A DNA stretch of 49,664 nucleotides. Source: Bacilli bacterium (GTDB lineage: Bacteria; Bacillota_I; Bacilli_A; RFN20; CAG-826). The stretch covers positions 1-49,664 of the forward strand of contig JAFUEZ010000002.1 in assembly GCA_017470115.1 (NCBI GenBank), in the 5' to 3' direction. Positions 25,324 through 34,328 of the stretch are shown piece after piece (the stretch's first letter is position 1; every line of letters starts with the position of its first letter). Position numbers and translations under genes: made by a program. A model generated the notes under the pieces. It was not told where the DNA came from, did not search any database, and saw nothing but the letters and a program-made list of their open reading frames with translations.

Positions 25324-26400
25324 CTAACGACTTCTTCTCTTGTTGAGGCCTAATTGAAGGAACGTAAAGACAAGAATAAATACAAACAAGATAACTGCGG
25401 CTGCAGCAGCACGTGAAGTTTGTGTATTTAAGTTGTCATAAATGTAATAAACCATGGTGTAGAGCTCATATGAATTCTTAGTTGTACCAGGGTTATTAAA
25501 TAAACCTTTAACTGCGGTATATTCTTTGAATGCGCCAATAAATGATGTGACCATTAAATATAGAATTTGTGGCCAAAGTGAAGGAACAGTAATTCTTAAA
25601 AGAACCTTCCATCCTGGAGCAGCATCGATTTTTGCAGCTTGATAATATTGTTTATCAACGTTTTGAAGACCACTTAATAAAATAAGAATTTTAAATGGTA
25701 AACTTCCCCAAACAATATATAAAACTAAAGGAACCATTGCTGTCCATCTATCAGCACCATAAATCCACACTGTATCGGTTCCTAAAATGAAGTTGATTAA
25801 ACCATGATCATCAAAAAGGACCGAGAAAACCATACCAACAGCGATTGTGTTAGTAACGTAAGGTAAGAAGAAAATGGTTTGATAAACTTTTTGTAACCAT
25901 CTAATTTTATTTAATAAAACAGAGATTAAAAGTGCGATAGTAATCGATAAAGGAACGGTTACAAAGACGATAATAATTGTGTTTGGAATAGCAAAATTCA
26001 CAAAGTTCGTCTCGAAAACTGCCGGCATTGTATCGGTCGCCGGAACTATTTCTTTTAATCCTAAAACAATTAAGAAATTATCAAATGTAATACCAGTTGC
26101 AGTACCCGTAATATAATCATAATTTTGCATAAATGCGATTGCGATTGTATTAATAAGTGGGTAAATGAGGAAGACTGACATTAAGATTAAAACTGGAGAT
26201 AAATATAGCCATGCTTTCCAGTTATTACGTTGCTCTTGGTCTAAGACTCCTCCAACTGTATATTTGCGTTTTATGTTCTTTCTTGAGACAACATTAACAA
26301 TAACGTCTTTTTCAGCGTTATAACCTTCTTCTAATTCTCCTAATTTAGGATCATAGAATCTATTTGATAATGTTGAGTTCTCTAAATTAACACTACTCAT
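25324..26400 (-). CDS. ABC importer permease, MalF/UgpA type
   Basis: The 358-residue protein has a long cytoplasmic N-terminus (about 55 residues) and six membrane helices. Its EAA loop is QYYQAAKIDAAPGWKVLLR, at about residues 255-275. It belongs to the CUT1 permease family (COG1175). It is preceded by AAGGTG and lies eight bases from the ATPase gene. It pairs with the permease at 24331 to make the translocation channel. Confidence 0.92.
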   Translation of the reverse strand: MSSVNLENSTLSNRFYDPKLGELEEGYNAEKDVIVNVVSRKNIKRKYTVGGVLDQEQRNNWKAWLYLSPVLILMSVFLIYPLINTIAIAFMQNYDYITGTATGITFDNFLIVLGLKEIVPATDTMPAVFETNFVNFAIPNTIIIVFVTVPLSITIALLISVLLNKIRWLQKVYQTIFFLPYVTNTIAVGMVFSVLFDDHGLINFILGTDTVWIYGADRWTAMVPLVLYIVWGSLPFKILILLSGLQNVDKQYYQAAKIDAAPGWKVLLRITVPSLWPQILYLMVTSFIGAFKEYTAVKGLFNNPGTTKNSYELYTMVYYIYDNLNTQTSRAAAAAVILFVFILVFTFLQLGLNKRRSR

Positions 26401-26408
26401 AAAACACC

Positions 26409-28313
26409 TTATTTATCTAAATAAATTCTCTCTTGAGTTTCGTAATCGAAAATAAACATTTTGCTTGGATTGACTTTAAGGACGATATCACCAAGGACAT
26501 TTGTTTCATCACTTGAAATGATGACTCTGAAAACGTCTTTGATACAAGCTGGGTTTTTAGCAACAATTGAGATGTCTCTACCTAAGACTTGAATTTGATC
26601 AACTGAAGCTTTTAAGCCGACTTTTGCAGACTTTTCTTCTAAAGCAAAGCCTTCAGGTCTAATTGCAACCCATACTTTTTGATCAGCAACGCCTTTTGCA
26701 TCGTTGATTACTGAGTCACCAACATAAACCTTTTCGCCTTTAACTTCTCCGTTAAAAACATTTATTTGTGGGGTACCAAGGAATTGAGCAACGAATAAAT
26801 TCTTTGGATTATTGTAAACATTTTGTGGTGCATCAATTTGTTGAGCAACACCTAATTTCATGACCATGATTTGATCGCTGATTGACATAGCTTCTTCTTG
26901 GTCATGGGTAACGAAAACAGTTGTAATACCTGTTTCTTGTTGAATACGTCTAATTTCTTCTCTAGTTTGAAGTCTTAATCTTGCATCTAAGTTACTTAAA
27001 GGTTCATCAAGTAATAAGACTTTTGGTTTTTTAACAAGTGCTCTAGCGATAGCAACACGTTGTTGTTGACCACCTGAAAGTTGAGCAGGTTTTCTTTGTA
27101 AGTATTCTTCAATTTGAACAAGTTTAGCAGTTTCGTAAACGATATCTTTTCTTTCTTGTTTTGTTAATTTTCTATAAGAAACTGATGGGGTAACTTTTTC
27201 TTCAATAGCTTCGCTATTAAATGCTTCTTTTAATAAATTTCTAACTTCATTAAGTTCTTCTTCTTTAACTTTCTTAAGTTTGAAGAAAATCTTGGTTTCG
27301 CCTTTATCATCGTAAACTTTGAATTCTCTTAATTGTTTTTCATATTTTCCTAAAGCCTTACGAGCAAAAGCTTCAAATTCTTTTGTTTGAATACGTGAAA
27401 TCTTTAATTCTTCTTTTTCGGTTTCAAGCAATGATTTAACATTAGCTAAAACCTCTTTAAGTGAGACATATTTTGCATTTTTAAAATCAATAAGAACAAA
27501 GTTTTCACCTTGATCTTGATATGAAGAAATGGATTCAATCTTGATATTTGCTTCTTTAAATTTCTTAGCAAGTTCTTCTCTAATTGTTTCAGTGAAATCT
27601 TTTTGACCAATACAAAGTGTGTCCATGCCAGAAACAACTTTTTGTTCATCAGCAATTTCGATTTTATAACGTAAAATCGCATCAAATAAAGCTTCACTTG
27701 ATTGAACTTTTTGGACATCTTTACTTTCTGGTTCAATAATTTTTGGGAAATTGAGTTCGAAAATTTCAGCATTTCTTTCCGAAACGTTCAAAAGTTCAAC
27801 AACGATATTTAATTTTCCACCATTATTTGAAACTTGAACTTTAGCATCTTTTGCTGAAATACCAATTTTTGCAACAAGTGTATTAATTGATCTTGTGATG
27901 CCTTCAACTGAATCATCTTCTTTTAAGGTGTATTCATATTTAAATGTATAGTGATAGAAAGTGACAAGAGGGACTTCAACTTTTAAGTTTGTTAATGGGA
28001 ATTCAACATTTTCAAAAATTGTCATGTGAGGATATAAAGCATAGTTTTGGAAAACCAAACCAATACCTCTTTTTTCTGGAGAAAGATTTGTGACTTCTTC
28101 TTCACCAAACCAAACTTCACCAGAAGTAGGAATTTGAAGACCTGAAATCATATAAAGTGTTGTAGATTTACCACATCCTGAAGGACCAAGTAAACCAACA
28201 AGTTTTCCATCTTCAACTGTTAAATCTAAACTGCTAACAGCAACAGTATCTTTAATGTGCTTTTTTGGATTTCCTGGAAATATTTTTGTTAATCCTTTAA
28301 GTTTAATCTCCAT
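26409..28313 (-). CDS. ABC importer ATPase (MsmK/UgpC type) with large internal insertion
   Basis: The 634-residue ATPase is about 265 residues longer than the usual 360-370. Walker A (GPSGCGKST, 43-51) and the Q-loop (Q89) are normal. A new segment of about 111-378 then precedes the signature LSGGQ (412-416), Walker B (LLLDEP, 433-438) and H-loop (H470). A C-terminal regulatory OB-type domain follows (about 510-634). The insert is Lys/Glu-rich with mixed helix and strand, sits in the helical subdomain and keeps the frame, so it is real protein and not a fusion error. Mycoplasma UgpC-like ATPases (MG187, about 585 residues) are also oversized. GGAG precedes the ATG. Confidence 0.93.
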   Translation of the reverse strand: MEIKLKGLTKIFPGNPKKHIKDTVAVSSLDLTVEDGKLVGLLGPSGCGKSTTLYMISGLQIPTSGEVWFGEEEVTNLSPEKRGIGLVFQNYALYPHMTIFENVEFPLTNLKVEVPLVTFYHYTFKYEYTLKEDDSVEGITRSINTLVAKIGISAKDAKVQVSNNGGKLNIVVELLNVSERNAEIFELNFPKIIEPESKDVQKVQSSEALFDAILRYKIEIADEQKVVSGMDTLCIGQKDFTETIREELAKKFKEANIKIESISSYQDQGENFVLIDFKNAKYVSLKEVLANVKSLLETEKEELKISRIQTKEFEAFARKALGKYEKQLREFKVYDDKGETKIFFKLKKVKEEELNEVRNLLKEAFNSEAIEEKVTPSVSYRKLTKQERKDIVYETAKLVQIEEYLQRKPAQLSGGQQQRVAIARALVKKPKVLLLDEPLSNLDARLRLQTREEIRRIQQETGITTVFVTHDQEEAMSISDQIMVMKLGVAQQIDAPQNVYNNPKNLFVAQFLGTPQINVFNGEVKGEKVYVGDSVINDAKGVADQKVWVAIRPEGFALEEKSAKVGLKASVDQIQVLGRDISIVAKNPACIKDVFRVIISSDETNVLGDIVLKVNPSKMFIFDYETQERIYLDK

Positions 28314-28322
28314 AACTATCTC

Positions 28323-29870
28323 CTATTTCTTTGAATTTGGCATTAATAAAACGCCGTCGTCCATTCTATCTTGATTGAGTTGCAAACGTAAAATGTCACG
28401 TTTAGCTTTAATATTTTTAATCGCAGTTGCGAAATATTTAATAAAGTAACCACCTAAAATAATCGATGCAATGCTGAAAACTATAATCAAAATGTCAATT
28501 GTGTTATAAACATCAAAAGATGTTGCAAGAACAGTCGATCTAAATACTATCGATTCAATGGCTAAAACAATTGATTCAACAGTAAATAATCCCATAATTG
28601 CTGTTTGGAAGAATTCTTTTGGTCTAACTCTCTTAAATTCATCGTCAGCAAACTTTTTCTTTTTATAGAAAAATAAACCAAGTGTTCCACCAACATAAAC
28701 AAATAAAATAGCAAGAGCAGTAAGTGTAATTGCTAAATCTACATTCACAAAATATGGATTCTCAGTTTTTTCAATTACAATATTTCCTTCTGCATCCTTA
28801 ACATCTGAAACACCGACTTTTTTATATGCAAATCTTAAAACTGCATTTGACTTAGGAACGGATTTTCCAGTAACTGTAGAATATAAATCTACATAAATGT
28901 AGAAATTATAAAATTCAAAATCAACAAGTCCATCAGTTTTAAAATCATTATATAGAAGAACCACTCCGGTTCCTGAATTTGTGATGTCAATTCTATCGCT
29001 CTTTGTATCAAAAACTTTTGATGAACCATCATCATAATAAGCGATAAATTTGGAATCGTTATTAAATGCGAGCATTGTACGAATCCAAGATTTCCCTGCT
29101 TGAACATCTCCTTCAGCTTCATCATAAGTTCTTCTAATTGCTGAAGAAATTCTACGATAAGTATCAACTAAATCAGCACCATATGATGTTGTGGTGAAAT
29201 TAATTGTGCTGTATCCATTAAAGGTCGAGCAACCTTGATATTTGATAGATGCAAAATCACTAAAAGAGAATTCTTTAAAAATGTCGGCTTTCTTAGTAAC
29301 CGAATAATATTTAACATATGTTCCGTCTGGATTTGTTTGTGGAACTAATTTGTTTTCACTATTTCTTGTTGAAGCAAAAATATTGAAAACTCTATATGAA
29401 TTATCAACAAGTGTTTCACCAGGATTAATAGGAATATCTGTTAAAAGCGTAAGTGATGATTCGCTGATTGCGCCAACAAAATCATAATAAGCGTTTTGGT
29501 TGTTCTTATGTAAATCGATAGTTCTTGTTTCCGTACCACCGCTTTGAAGATTAACTTTGTATTCTAAAGTTGCTGGTTGGAAGTCAGCGGCGCTTGTTCC
29601 GTAACCGCAATAGTAAGAATAACTATAATCTTCACTAGCTTCAAATGTGACAGAAGCAGCAATGCTTGTTTCGGTCTTATAAGCGCTATCAAAAGTCGTT
29701 GCTAAAAGCTCTTCATCGATTTCGGTACCGTAATCGATAGGATCTGAAGCAGCTTTTACCTGTTGTTTAACCTGTAAATTATCAGTGCTTGGTTTCGCCA
29801 ATCCAAATGCTGCAAACGCAACGAGGGTTAAACAGCCGGATATGACTTTGAATTTCTTAAAGTTTTGCAT
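28323..29870 (-). CDS. Membrane protein with large ectodomain, first gene of the transporter block
   Basis: The 515-residue protein has an N-terminal hydrophobic segment (about residues 8-27) ending near AFGLAKP. An external region of about 340 residues follows, rich in Tyr, Ser, Thr and Asp and probably beta-structured. Three membrane helices lie near the C-terminus (about 367-390, 410-435, 450-475), then a basic tail. I do not recognise the family. It is nine bases from the ATPase gene, so a role as accessory or receptor subunit of the importer is likely but unproven. I chose the ATG at 29870, six bases after TATAAT; the ATG at 29885 lies before that -10 box and neither has a ribosome site. 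Confidence 0.65.
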   Translation of the reverse strand: MQNFKKFKVISGCLTLVAFAAFGLAKPSTDNLQVKQQVKAASDPIDYGTEIDEELLATTFDSAYKTETSIAASVTFEASEDYSYSYYCGYGTSAADFQPATLEYKVNLQSGGTETRTIDLHKNNQNAYYDFVGAISESSLTLLTDIPINPGETLVDNSYRVFNIFASTRNSENKLVPQTNPDGTYVKYYSVTKKADIFKEFSFSDFASIKYQGCSTFNGYSTINFTTTSYGADLVDTYRRISSAIRRTYDEAEGDVQAGKSWIRTMLAFNNDSKFIAYYDDGSSKVFDTKSDRIDITNSGTGVVLLYNDFKTDGLVDFEFYNFYIYVDLYSTVTGKSVPKSNAVLRFAYKKVGVSDVKDAEGNIVIEKTENPYFVNVDLAITLTALAILFVYVGGTLGLFFYKKKKFADDEFKRVRPKEFFQTAIMGLFTVESIVLAIESIVFRSTVLATSFDVYNTIDILIIVFSIASIILGGYFIKYFATAIKNIKAKRDILRLQLNQDRMDDGVLLMPNSKK

Positions 29871-29876
29871 AAAAAA

Positions 29877-29882
29877 ATTATA
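29877..29882 (-). promoter_or_regulatory. -10 box TATAAT placed for a leaderless mRNA
   Basis: Minus-strand TATAAT followed by six T and the ATG at 29870. It would give the transporter/nuclease genes their own promoter, separate from the RDD-like pair upstream. Confidence 0.5.
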
Positions 29883-29934
29883 CATTTTATGTATAACATA
29901 ATCAACCTAGCAACAATAAATTTTTTGTTAAAAT

Positions 29935-30963
29935 TTATAGATTTTTATCTCTTTTATAATAGTTCATTTGAGGTCTTCCAACATAATCGTAAACCTCTTT
30001 TTTGTTAATAAAAATTCTATTTTGAGAACAGTCTATTTCTTCGATATTTAAGAAATAATCGTGCAGATTCTGATTCTTTTTTGAAAAAACCATTAAACTA
30101 AAACTAACAATTAATGGAATTCCAGCAGTTGGAATCGATAGAATTATTTCTACAAAAAACTGAATTAAAAATCTTAATGTATATAGCTTCCAATTGACGC
30201 TTAGGACATTCTTATCAACTAAACCTGTTTTAAACAAAAATCTTCCAAGCGTTTTCTTTCCTCTACTAAAACATAAAGGAATTATATAGTAATAAATAAC
30301 ACATCCTAAAGTAATCGCAATAGGTGTTTCTACAAAAAAGAGCATGTTCGATTGTAATTTTTGTATTTCTAAAACTTCAGGAATTTTGGCTGTAAATAAA
30401 GCGAGCGCAGTTTTATCAATATATGGTTGATAACAACCTGTAATATATTCTTTTGATGAAAATTCTGCTTCTTCGTTTCTTTTTATTTCACTCCCTTCTT
30501 TTACAAAATAGTGAATATCGTTTTTCACTAAATTTAGTCGATAATCATCGTAATATTTGATTGCCGCTTCTTTTTCACTTTCATTAGTTTGTTCACCTAA
30601 AAAGGTAAAAAATTCATCAATTCTTTTTTCTAAATCCATCCTTATAGCTGTGTAATCAATACTTGTTGAATAATTATAATAAGTGATTATATCTTCATAT
30701 CTTTTATCTGTATATGAATATACATAAAGTTGAGATTCAATTTTTAGTGAATTTAATTGTTCTTCTTTTAGAGCATAATACTTGTTATGAACGACAATTT
30801 CACGTGTTGCAGTAAAAAATCCTAAACAAAGTAATGCGGCAAGCAAAAAATCAAAAAGAACACAGGCTGCACGATGCCAAAATTTTGGCCTATAATAGGC
30901 AATTTCAAGAGGAGCGTTTTTGTCTTCTTCTTTCTTTTTTACTTCATAGACATCATCTTCCAT
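29935..30963 (-). CDS. RDD-like membrane protein with ectodomain (second of a pair)
   Basis: The 342-residue protein starts with a cytoplasmic segment and a first helix (about residues 31-53) that contains the Arg and Asp of RDD-family proteins (HRAACVLFDF). An external loop of about 150 residues, absent from ordinary RDD proteins, follows. A second helix (205-230), a KKTLGRFLFKTGLVD motif and a third hydrophobic region come next. It overlaps the preceding paralogous gene by 11 bases. The function is not known; RDD proteins have been linked to ion transport in some bacteria. AAGGAAAAAGG lies before the ATG. Confidence 0.65.
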   Translation of the reverse strand: MEDDVYEVKKKEEDKNAPLEIAYYRPKFWHRAACVLFDFLLAALLCLGFFTATREIVVHNKYYALKEEQLNSLKIESQLYVYSYTDKRYEDIITYYNYSTSIDYTAIRMDLEKRIDEFFTFLGEQTNESEKEAAIKYYDDYRLNLVKNDIHYFVKEGSEIKRNEEAEFSSKEYITGCYQPYIDKTALALFTAKIPEVLEIQKLQSNMLFFVETPIAITLGCVIYYYIIPLCFSRGKKTLGRFLFKTGLVDKNVLSVNWKLYTLRFLIQFFVEIILSIPTAGIPLIVSFSLMVFSKKNQNLHDYFLNIEEIDCSQNRIFINKKEVYDYVGRPQMNYYKRDKNL

Positions 30964-32080
30964 AGCCTTTTTCCTTATAATAAAGATCCATTAAAGAACT
31001 ATCGACAACAATCGAATTAGTCCCTATTTCTTTGAGAGATTGATTTAGGTTTGTTGATAAAACAAATACTAATTCTGCAATAAGCACTAAAATACCTACA
31101 AAAGAAACCGTATAAAGCATAGGTAAGGAGAATAGATTCGTAAATCCATAAGTTAAAATTGGAATAGCAAAAACAACGCTTGAAGCGTGAACTACATTAA
31201 AAATAGATAAGATAAGTCGATATCGAAGTGGCAAGTATTCCAAGTTATTTTTATCGACATGTTCGACTTTCGCAATTCTCTCAGATAGAGTCTGCCCTTT
31301 ATGATTTGTAAAAGGAAGGACAAAAAATTCCAATATGATTACTAGTGTAAAAGATAAATAACTGATTAGAACATATGAACTTTGTACATTTTGTTCAGTT
31401 TCTAAAACTCTTTTAGTATATTCATTATAAGACAAAAGAGCTGGGTTTAGCGGGCTTTTTAAGTCATTTTCGCCACTTATATCAATCATAATTTCTCTAT
31501 AAAGAGATAAATAAACGTTTTGTTGAAAGTTTTCAAAATGCCTTTTCCCATCTTCGCTCATCTCGTTTCCTTTTTCGAAATTCGGCTTAAAAAATTTAAT
31601 ATATTCTTCCTTTAATTCATAAGTTCCTAAAGGTGTAGTTTTTGTTTCGTCAAAAAAGTTTTTTCCATACTTTAAATATAGCTCGTTAACCTTTTCAACA
31701 TTTTCGCCTTTTATATCAACAAAATAATGATGGATAGATTCATATGTGCTGTCTTCTTGTCCAAACGAATAATAGCGAATAAACTTTTTTGCTGTACGAT
31801 CTAAATTGGCAGTAAAATTATATTTTTCTTTTTCAACATCATCATAAAAAAGAAGACTGTTATCGTATAAAACTTGTGTTCTTCCTCTTTCACTTTCAGT
31901 ATGTATGGCGCCGTTTTCTTTATAGAATGGTGTTGCTTGTAAAATAGGTTTAGCAGCGACTTCGAAAATAAAAACGCTTGCAATAAAAGTAAGCATAATA
32001 TCCGCTAATGTAACTAGTACCCTTTTTGTTGGTTTTGAAGGGTAAATATCGATAACTTTTTTTGCTGTTTCAGAAGTCAT
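30953..32080 (-). CDS. RDD-like membrane protein with ectodomain (first of a pair)
   Basis: The 375-residue protein has the same plan as the gene that follows it. A first helix (about 18-40) begins with an Arg and holds an Asp (KRVLVTLADIMLTFI). An external region of about 190 residues follows, then a second helix (about 235-258), a GQTLSERIAKVEHVD motif and two further helices. The two genes overlap by 11 bases, suggesting a heteromeric complex. It is the first gene of the long minus-strand train. The ATG has no ribosome site and lies six bases after TATAAT. Confidence 0.65.
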   Translation of the reverse strand: MTSETAKKVIDIYPSKPTKRVLVTLADIMLTFIASVFIFEVAAKPILQATPFYKENGAIHTESERGRTQVLYDNSLLFYDDVEKEKYNFTANLDRTAKKFIRYYSFGQEDSTYESIHHYFVDIKGENVEKVNELYLKYGKNFFDETKTTPLGTYELKEEYIKFFKPNFEKGNEMSEDGKRHFENFQQNVYLSLYREIMIDISGENDLKSPLNPALLSYNEYTKRVLETEQNVQSSYVLISYLSFTLVIILEFFVLPFTNHKGQTLSERIAKVEHVDKNNLEYLPLRYRLILSIFNVVHASSVVFAIPILTYGFTNLFSLPMLYTVSFVGILVLIAELVFVLSTNLNQSLKEIGTNSIVVDSSLMDLYYKEKGYGR

Positions 32081-32086
32081 AGATAA

Positions 32087-32117
32087 ATTATATATTAATT
32101 TTCATTTAAGTGAAAAT
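32087..32117 (-). promoter_or_regulatory. Promoter with overlapping inverted repeat for the nuclease/transporter train
   Basis: On the minus strand a -10 box TATAAT (32087-32092) lies six bases before the ATG at 32080. A -35-like TTTCAC lies 17 bases further up. An inverted repeat ATTTTCA / TGAAAAT (32098-32104 and 32111-32117) covers the -35 box and spacer, a good position for a repressor. Confidence 0.5.
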
Positions 32118-32215
32118 TATTGTGTTTTTAATCTTTTTTACAAAATTATGCAAAGAGCAACAAATAACATTCTTTCTCTTTAATTCTTTATAATTCACTA
32201 ATTATCTCTAAAATG

Positions 32216-32231
32216 TGTGATTTAAATCACA
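32216..32231. promoter_or_regulatory. CRP/FNR-like palindrome
   Basis: A perfect 16-base palindrome TGTGATTTAAATCACA matches the TGTGA-N6-TCACA layout used by Crp/Fnr-family regulators. It lies between divergent genes and no gene ends nearby, so a terminator role is unlikely. A similar core (GTGATTTGAATCAC) at 42720 does lie at a gene end. Confidence 0.4.
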
Positions 32232-32240
32232 TTTTTCATC

Positions 32241-32276
32241 AAAAACCTTGCAAATCTCAATTATTTTTTAAATTTT
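32241..32276 (+). repeat. Dispersed short repeat, near-consensus copy
   Basis: AAAAACCTTGCAAATCTC followed by AATTATTTTTTAAATTTT, ten bases after the palindrome at 32216. Confidence 0.7.
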
Positions 32277-32420
32277 TGAAATTAATTCATGTTTTCGTTT
32301 ATATTAAAATTCATTTTTATGTTCATTTTTCGTTTCTTTTTTAATACGTAATTAATATCTTTAGTTAATTTCCTTTTTTAATATATAAAAAATATGCAAC
32401 AATATGTTTAGAGGTAAACG

Positions 32421-34328
32421 ATGTATTTTATAATCTATTTTGATATTGCCAGTATAGTTATTCTTTTATTTTTAATTATAGGATTAGTTTTTAGACGTCA
32501 ATTTGATAGTCGAAACAACAAGCTTTATCTTGTTGTGATTCTTGTCACATTAGCTACTGCTCTTTTTGACGTTTTAGCTTCTTTAGATTTTATTCCGGTT
32601 GCCGCATTAACAATACTAAATTCATTTTACTTCATTTGTAGATCGGGCATCACTTTTACAATGTTTTTATATCTACTCTCGCTTACTAATTTATGGAACT
32701 ATAATTTTAAAAGTAAAATTAGACAATTAATTGTCTTCGCGCCAGTTTTTGCTGTATTAATTCTTCTTATTATCAATTTCTTTACAAAATCTGTTTTCTA
32801 TTACGCTGATGATAAATCTTATTATAGAGAGAGTTTAATCAATATCATTTATGCTATCAATTACATTTATGGAGCAATTTGTATTGTTCTCACTATTATA
32901 AGAAGGAAAACACTGCTTAATTTCAAATTTGTTGCTGTATTAGCAGCAATCACGCTTCAAATTGGTGCTGCTGCTGCTCAATTCTTCGTCGGATCATTAC
33001 TTATTGAAATCTTCTCATGCACTTGTAGTTTATTAATTCTTAATACATTTGTTGAAAGACCAGAGGACTACTTAGAGTATATAACTCAGATGTATAATAC
33101 AAATGTTTTTAACAAATATGTTAGAGATAAAATCGAACTCAACAAACCTTTCAATGTCATAATCATAAGAGTTGCAAATTTAATTAGAATCTTCTCGGTT
33201 TTTAAATATGGTGAGGCTTTAACTTTAATAAGAGATTTTGGTTTTCAATTAACAAGCAAAACTAAAGAAATCGACAGCACTGCTCACTCTTATTACATTA
33301 ATCAAGGGATCTTTATTATCGCTTATTCAAAGGCTGAAAAGACCGAGGAACTTATGAATTTCTTAAAAGGGTTCTTAGTAAAAGACCTTAAAAATGATGA
33401 TCTTGCATTCTTGTTACAAACTCAATTATGTTATGCAAACTATCCAAATGATTTTGCTGATAGAAAAGCATTATTAAATTTTGCCAATTCTTTCCATAAC
33501 ATGATTGACTTTAAAAACGAACAGCTCGAAGTTGCTAACGAAATTGATGGCAAGAACATTAATTTACTTTTCTCTCTTGAACAAATCCTTGATGAAGCAA
33601 TCAAAAACAAGACTTTTGAAATGTATTATCAGCCAATTCTTGACACAAGAATCAATAAATTCACATCGGCTGAAGCCCTTATCAGACTCAAAAATGATAA
33701 ATATGGATTAATTTCCCCTGGAATTTTTATTCCTTATGCTGAACGTTCGGGAAGAATATTAGAAATTGGCGAAATTATATTAGAAAAATGTTTTGAGTTT
33801 GCTGCTTCAGATGAATTCAAAAATAGCGGATTACAAACGATAGAAATTAATCTTTCAATACTCCAACTTCAAAACGAGAACTTAATTTCTCATATTAATG
33901 AATTAGTTGAGAAATATCAAATTGATAGGAGTATTATAAATTTCGAACTTACCGAAACCATCGCAATTAATCACGATAAAGTCATTGAAAATAATATTTA
34001 TGAATTAGCCAAAAATGGCTATACATTATCACTTGATGATTTTGGTGTTGGCTACTCAAATCTTGCAAGATTATTTAACCTCCCATTTAAAATTATCAAA
34101 ATTGATAAGATGATTGTTGATCAAGTTGAAACAAAAGAAATCCACACTATAATTGAAAACTTAATTAAAATTATCGCAGAATCGTCTCTTGAAATCGTCG
34201 CTGAAGGCGTTGAAACAAAAGAAAAAGTTCAGGCAATTCTTGATTTGGGTATTGGTCACATTCAAGGTTTCTATTATTCAAGACCAATTCCAAAAAACGA
34301 ACTTATTGAATTTTTAAAGAAATATTAA
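32421..34328 (+). CDS. Membrane-bound EAL-domain cyclic-di-GMP phosphodiesterase
   Basis: The 635-residue protein has six or seven N-terminal membrane helices (about residues 1-205). A degenerate GGDEF-like domain without a GGDEF motif follows (about 225-370), then an EAL domain (about 385-635). EAL signatures are present: EALIRL, FELTET, LDDFGVGYSNL, IKIDK, AEGVET and QGFYYSRP, so hydrolysis of cyclic-di-GMP is expected. The membrane part probably senses an unknown signal. The ATG at 32421 follows AGAGGT. The stop overlaps the convergent pnuC stop by three bases. No diguanylate cyclase is seen in the window. Confidence 0.88.
   Translation: MYFIIYFDIASIVILLFLIIGLVFRRQFDSRNNKLYLVVILVTLATALFDVLASLDFIPVAALTILNSFYFICRSGITFTMFLYLLSLTNLWNYNFKSKIRQLIVFAPVFAVLILLIINFFTKSVFYYADDKSYYRESLINIIYAINYIYGAICIVLTIIRRKTLLNFKFVAVLAAITLQIGAAAAQFFVGSLLIEIFSCTCSLLILNTFVERPEDYLEYITQMYNTNVFNKYVRDKIELNKPFNVIIIRVANLIRIFSVFKYGEALTLIRDFGFQLTSKTKEIDSTAHSYYINQGIFIIAYSKAEKTEELMNFLKGFLVKDLKNDDLAFLLQTQLCYANYPNDFADRKALLNFANSFHNMIDFKNEQLEVANEIDGKNINLLFSLEQILDEAIKNKTFEMYYQPILDTRINKFTSAEALIRLKNDKYGLISPGIFIPYAERSGRILEIGEIILEKCFEFAASDEFKNSGLQTIEINLSILQLQNENLISHINELVEKYQIDRSIINFELTETIAINHDKVIENNIYELAKNGYTLSLDDFGVGYSNLARLFNLPFKIIKIDKMIVDQVETKEIHTIIENLIKIIAESSLEIVAEGVETKEKVQAILDLGIGHIQGFYYSRPIPKNELIEFLKKY

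Larger units (their letters stand above)
32081..32420. other. 340-base divergent intergenic region
   Basis: The region separates the nuclease/transporter train (leftward) from the EAL gene (rightward). It holds a leaderless-type promoter for the leftward genes, an inverted repeat over that promoter, a TGTGA-N6-TCACA palindrome and a dispersed-repeat copy. The remaining sequence is AT-rich with no convincing open frame or RNA gene. An AGAGGT ribosome site precedes the EAL start. Confidence 0.6.

Noticed and set aside
29902-29930. Further dispersed-repeat copy (CAACCTAGCAACAATAAA...)
   Set aside because: Only about half of the core matches; not distinguishable from background AT-rich sequence.
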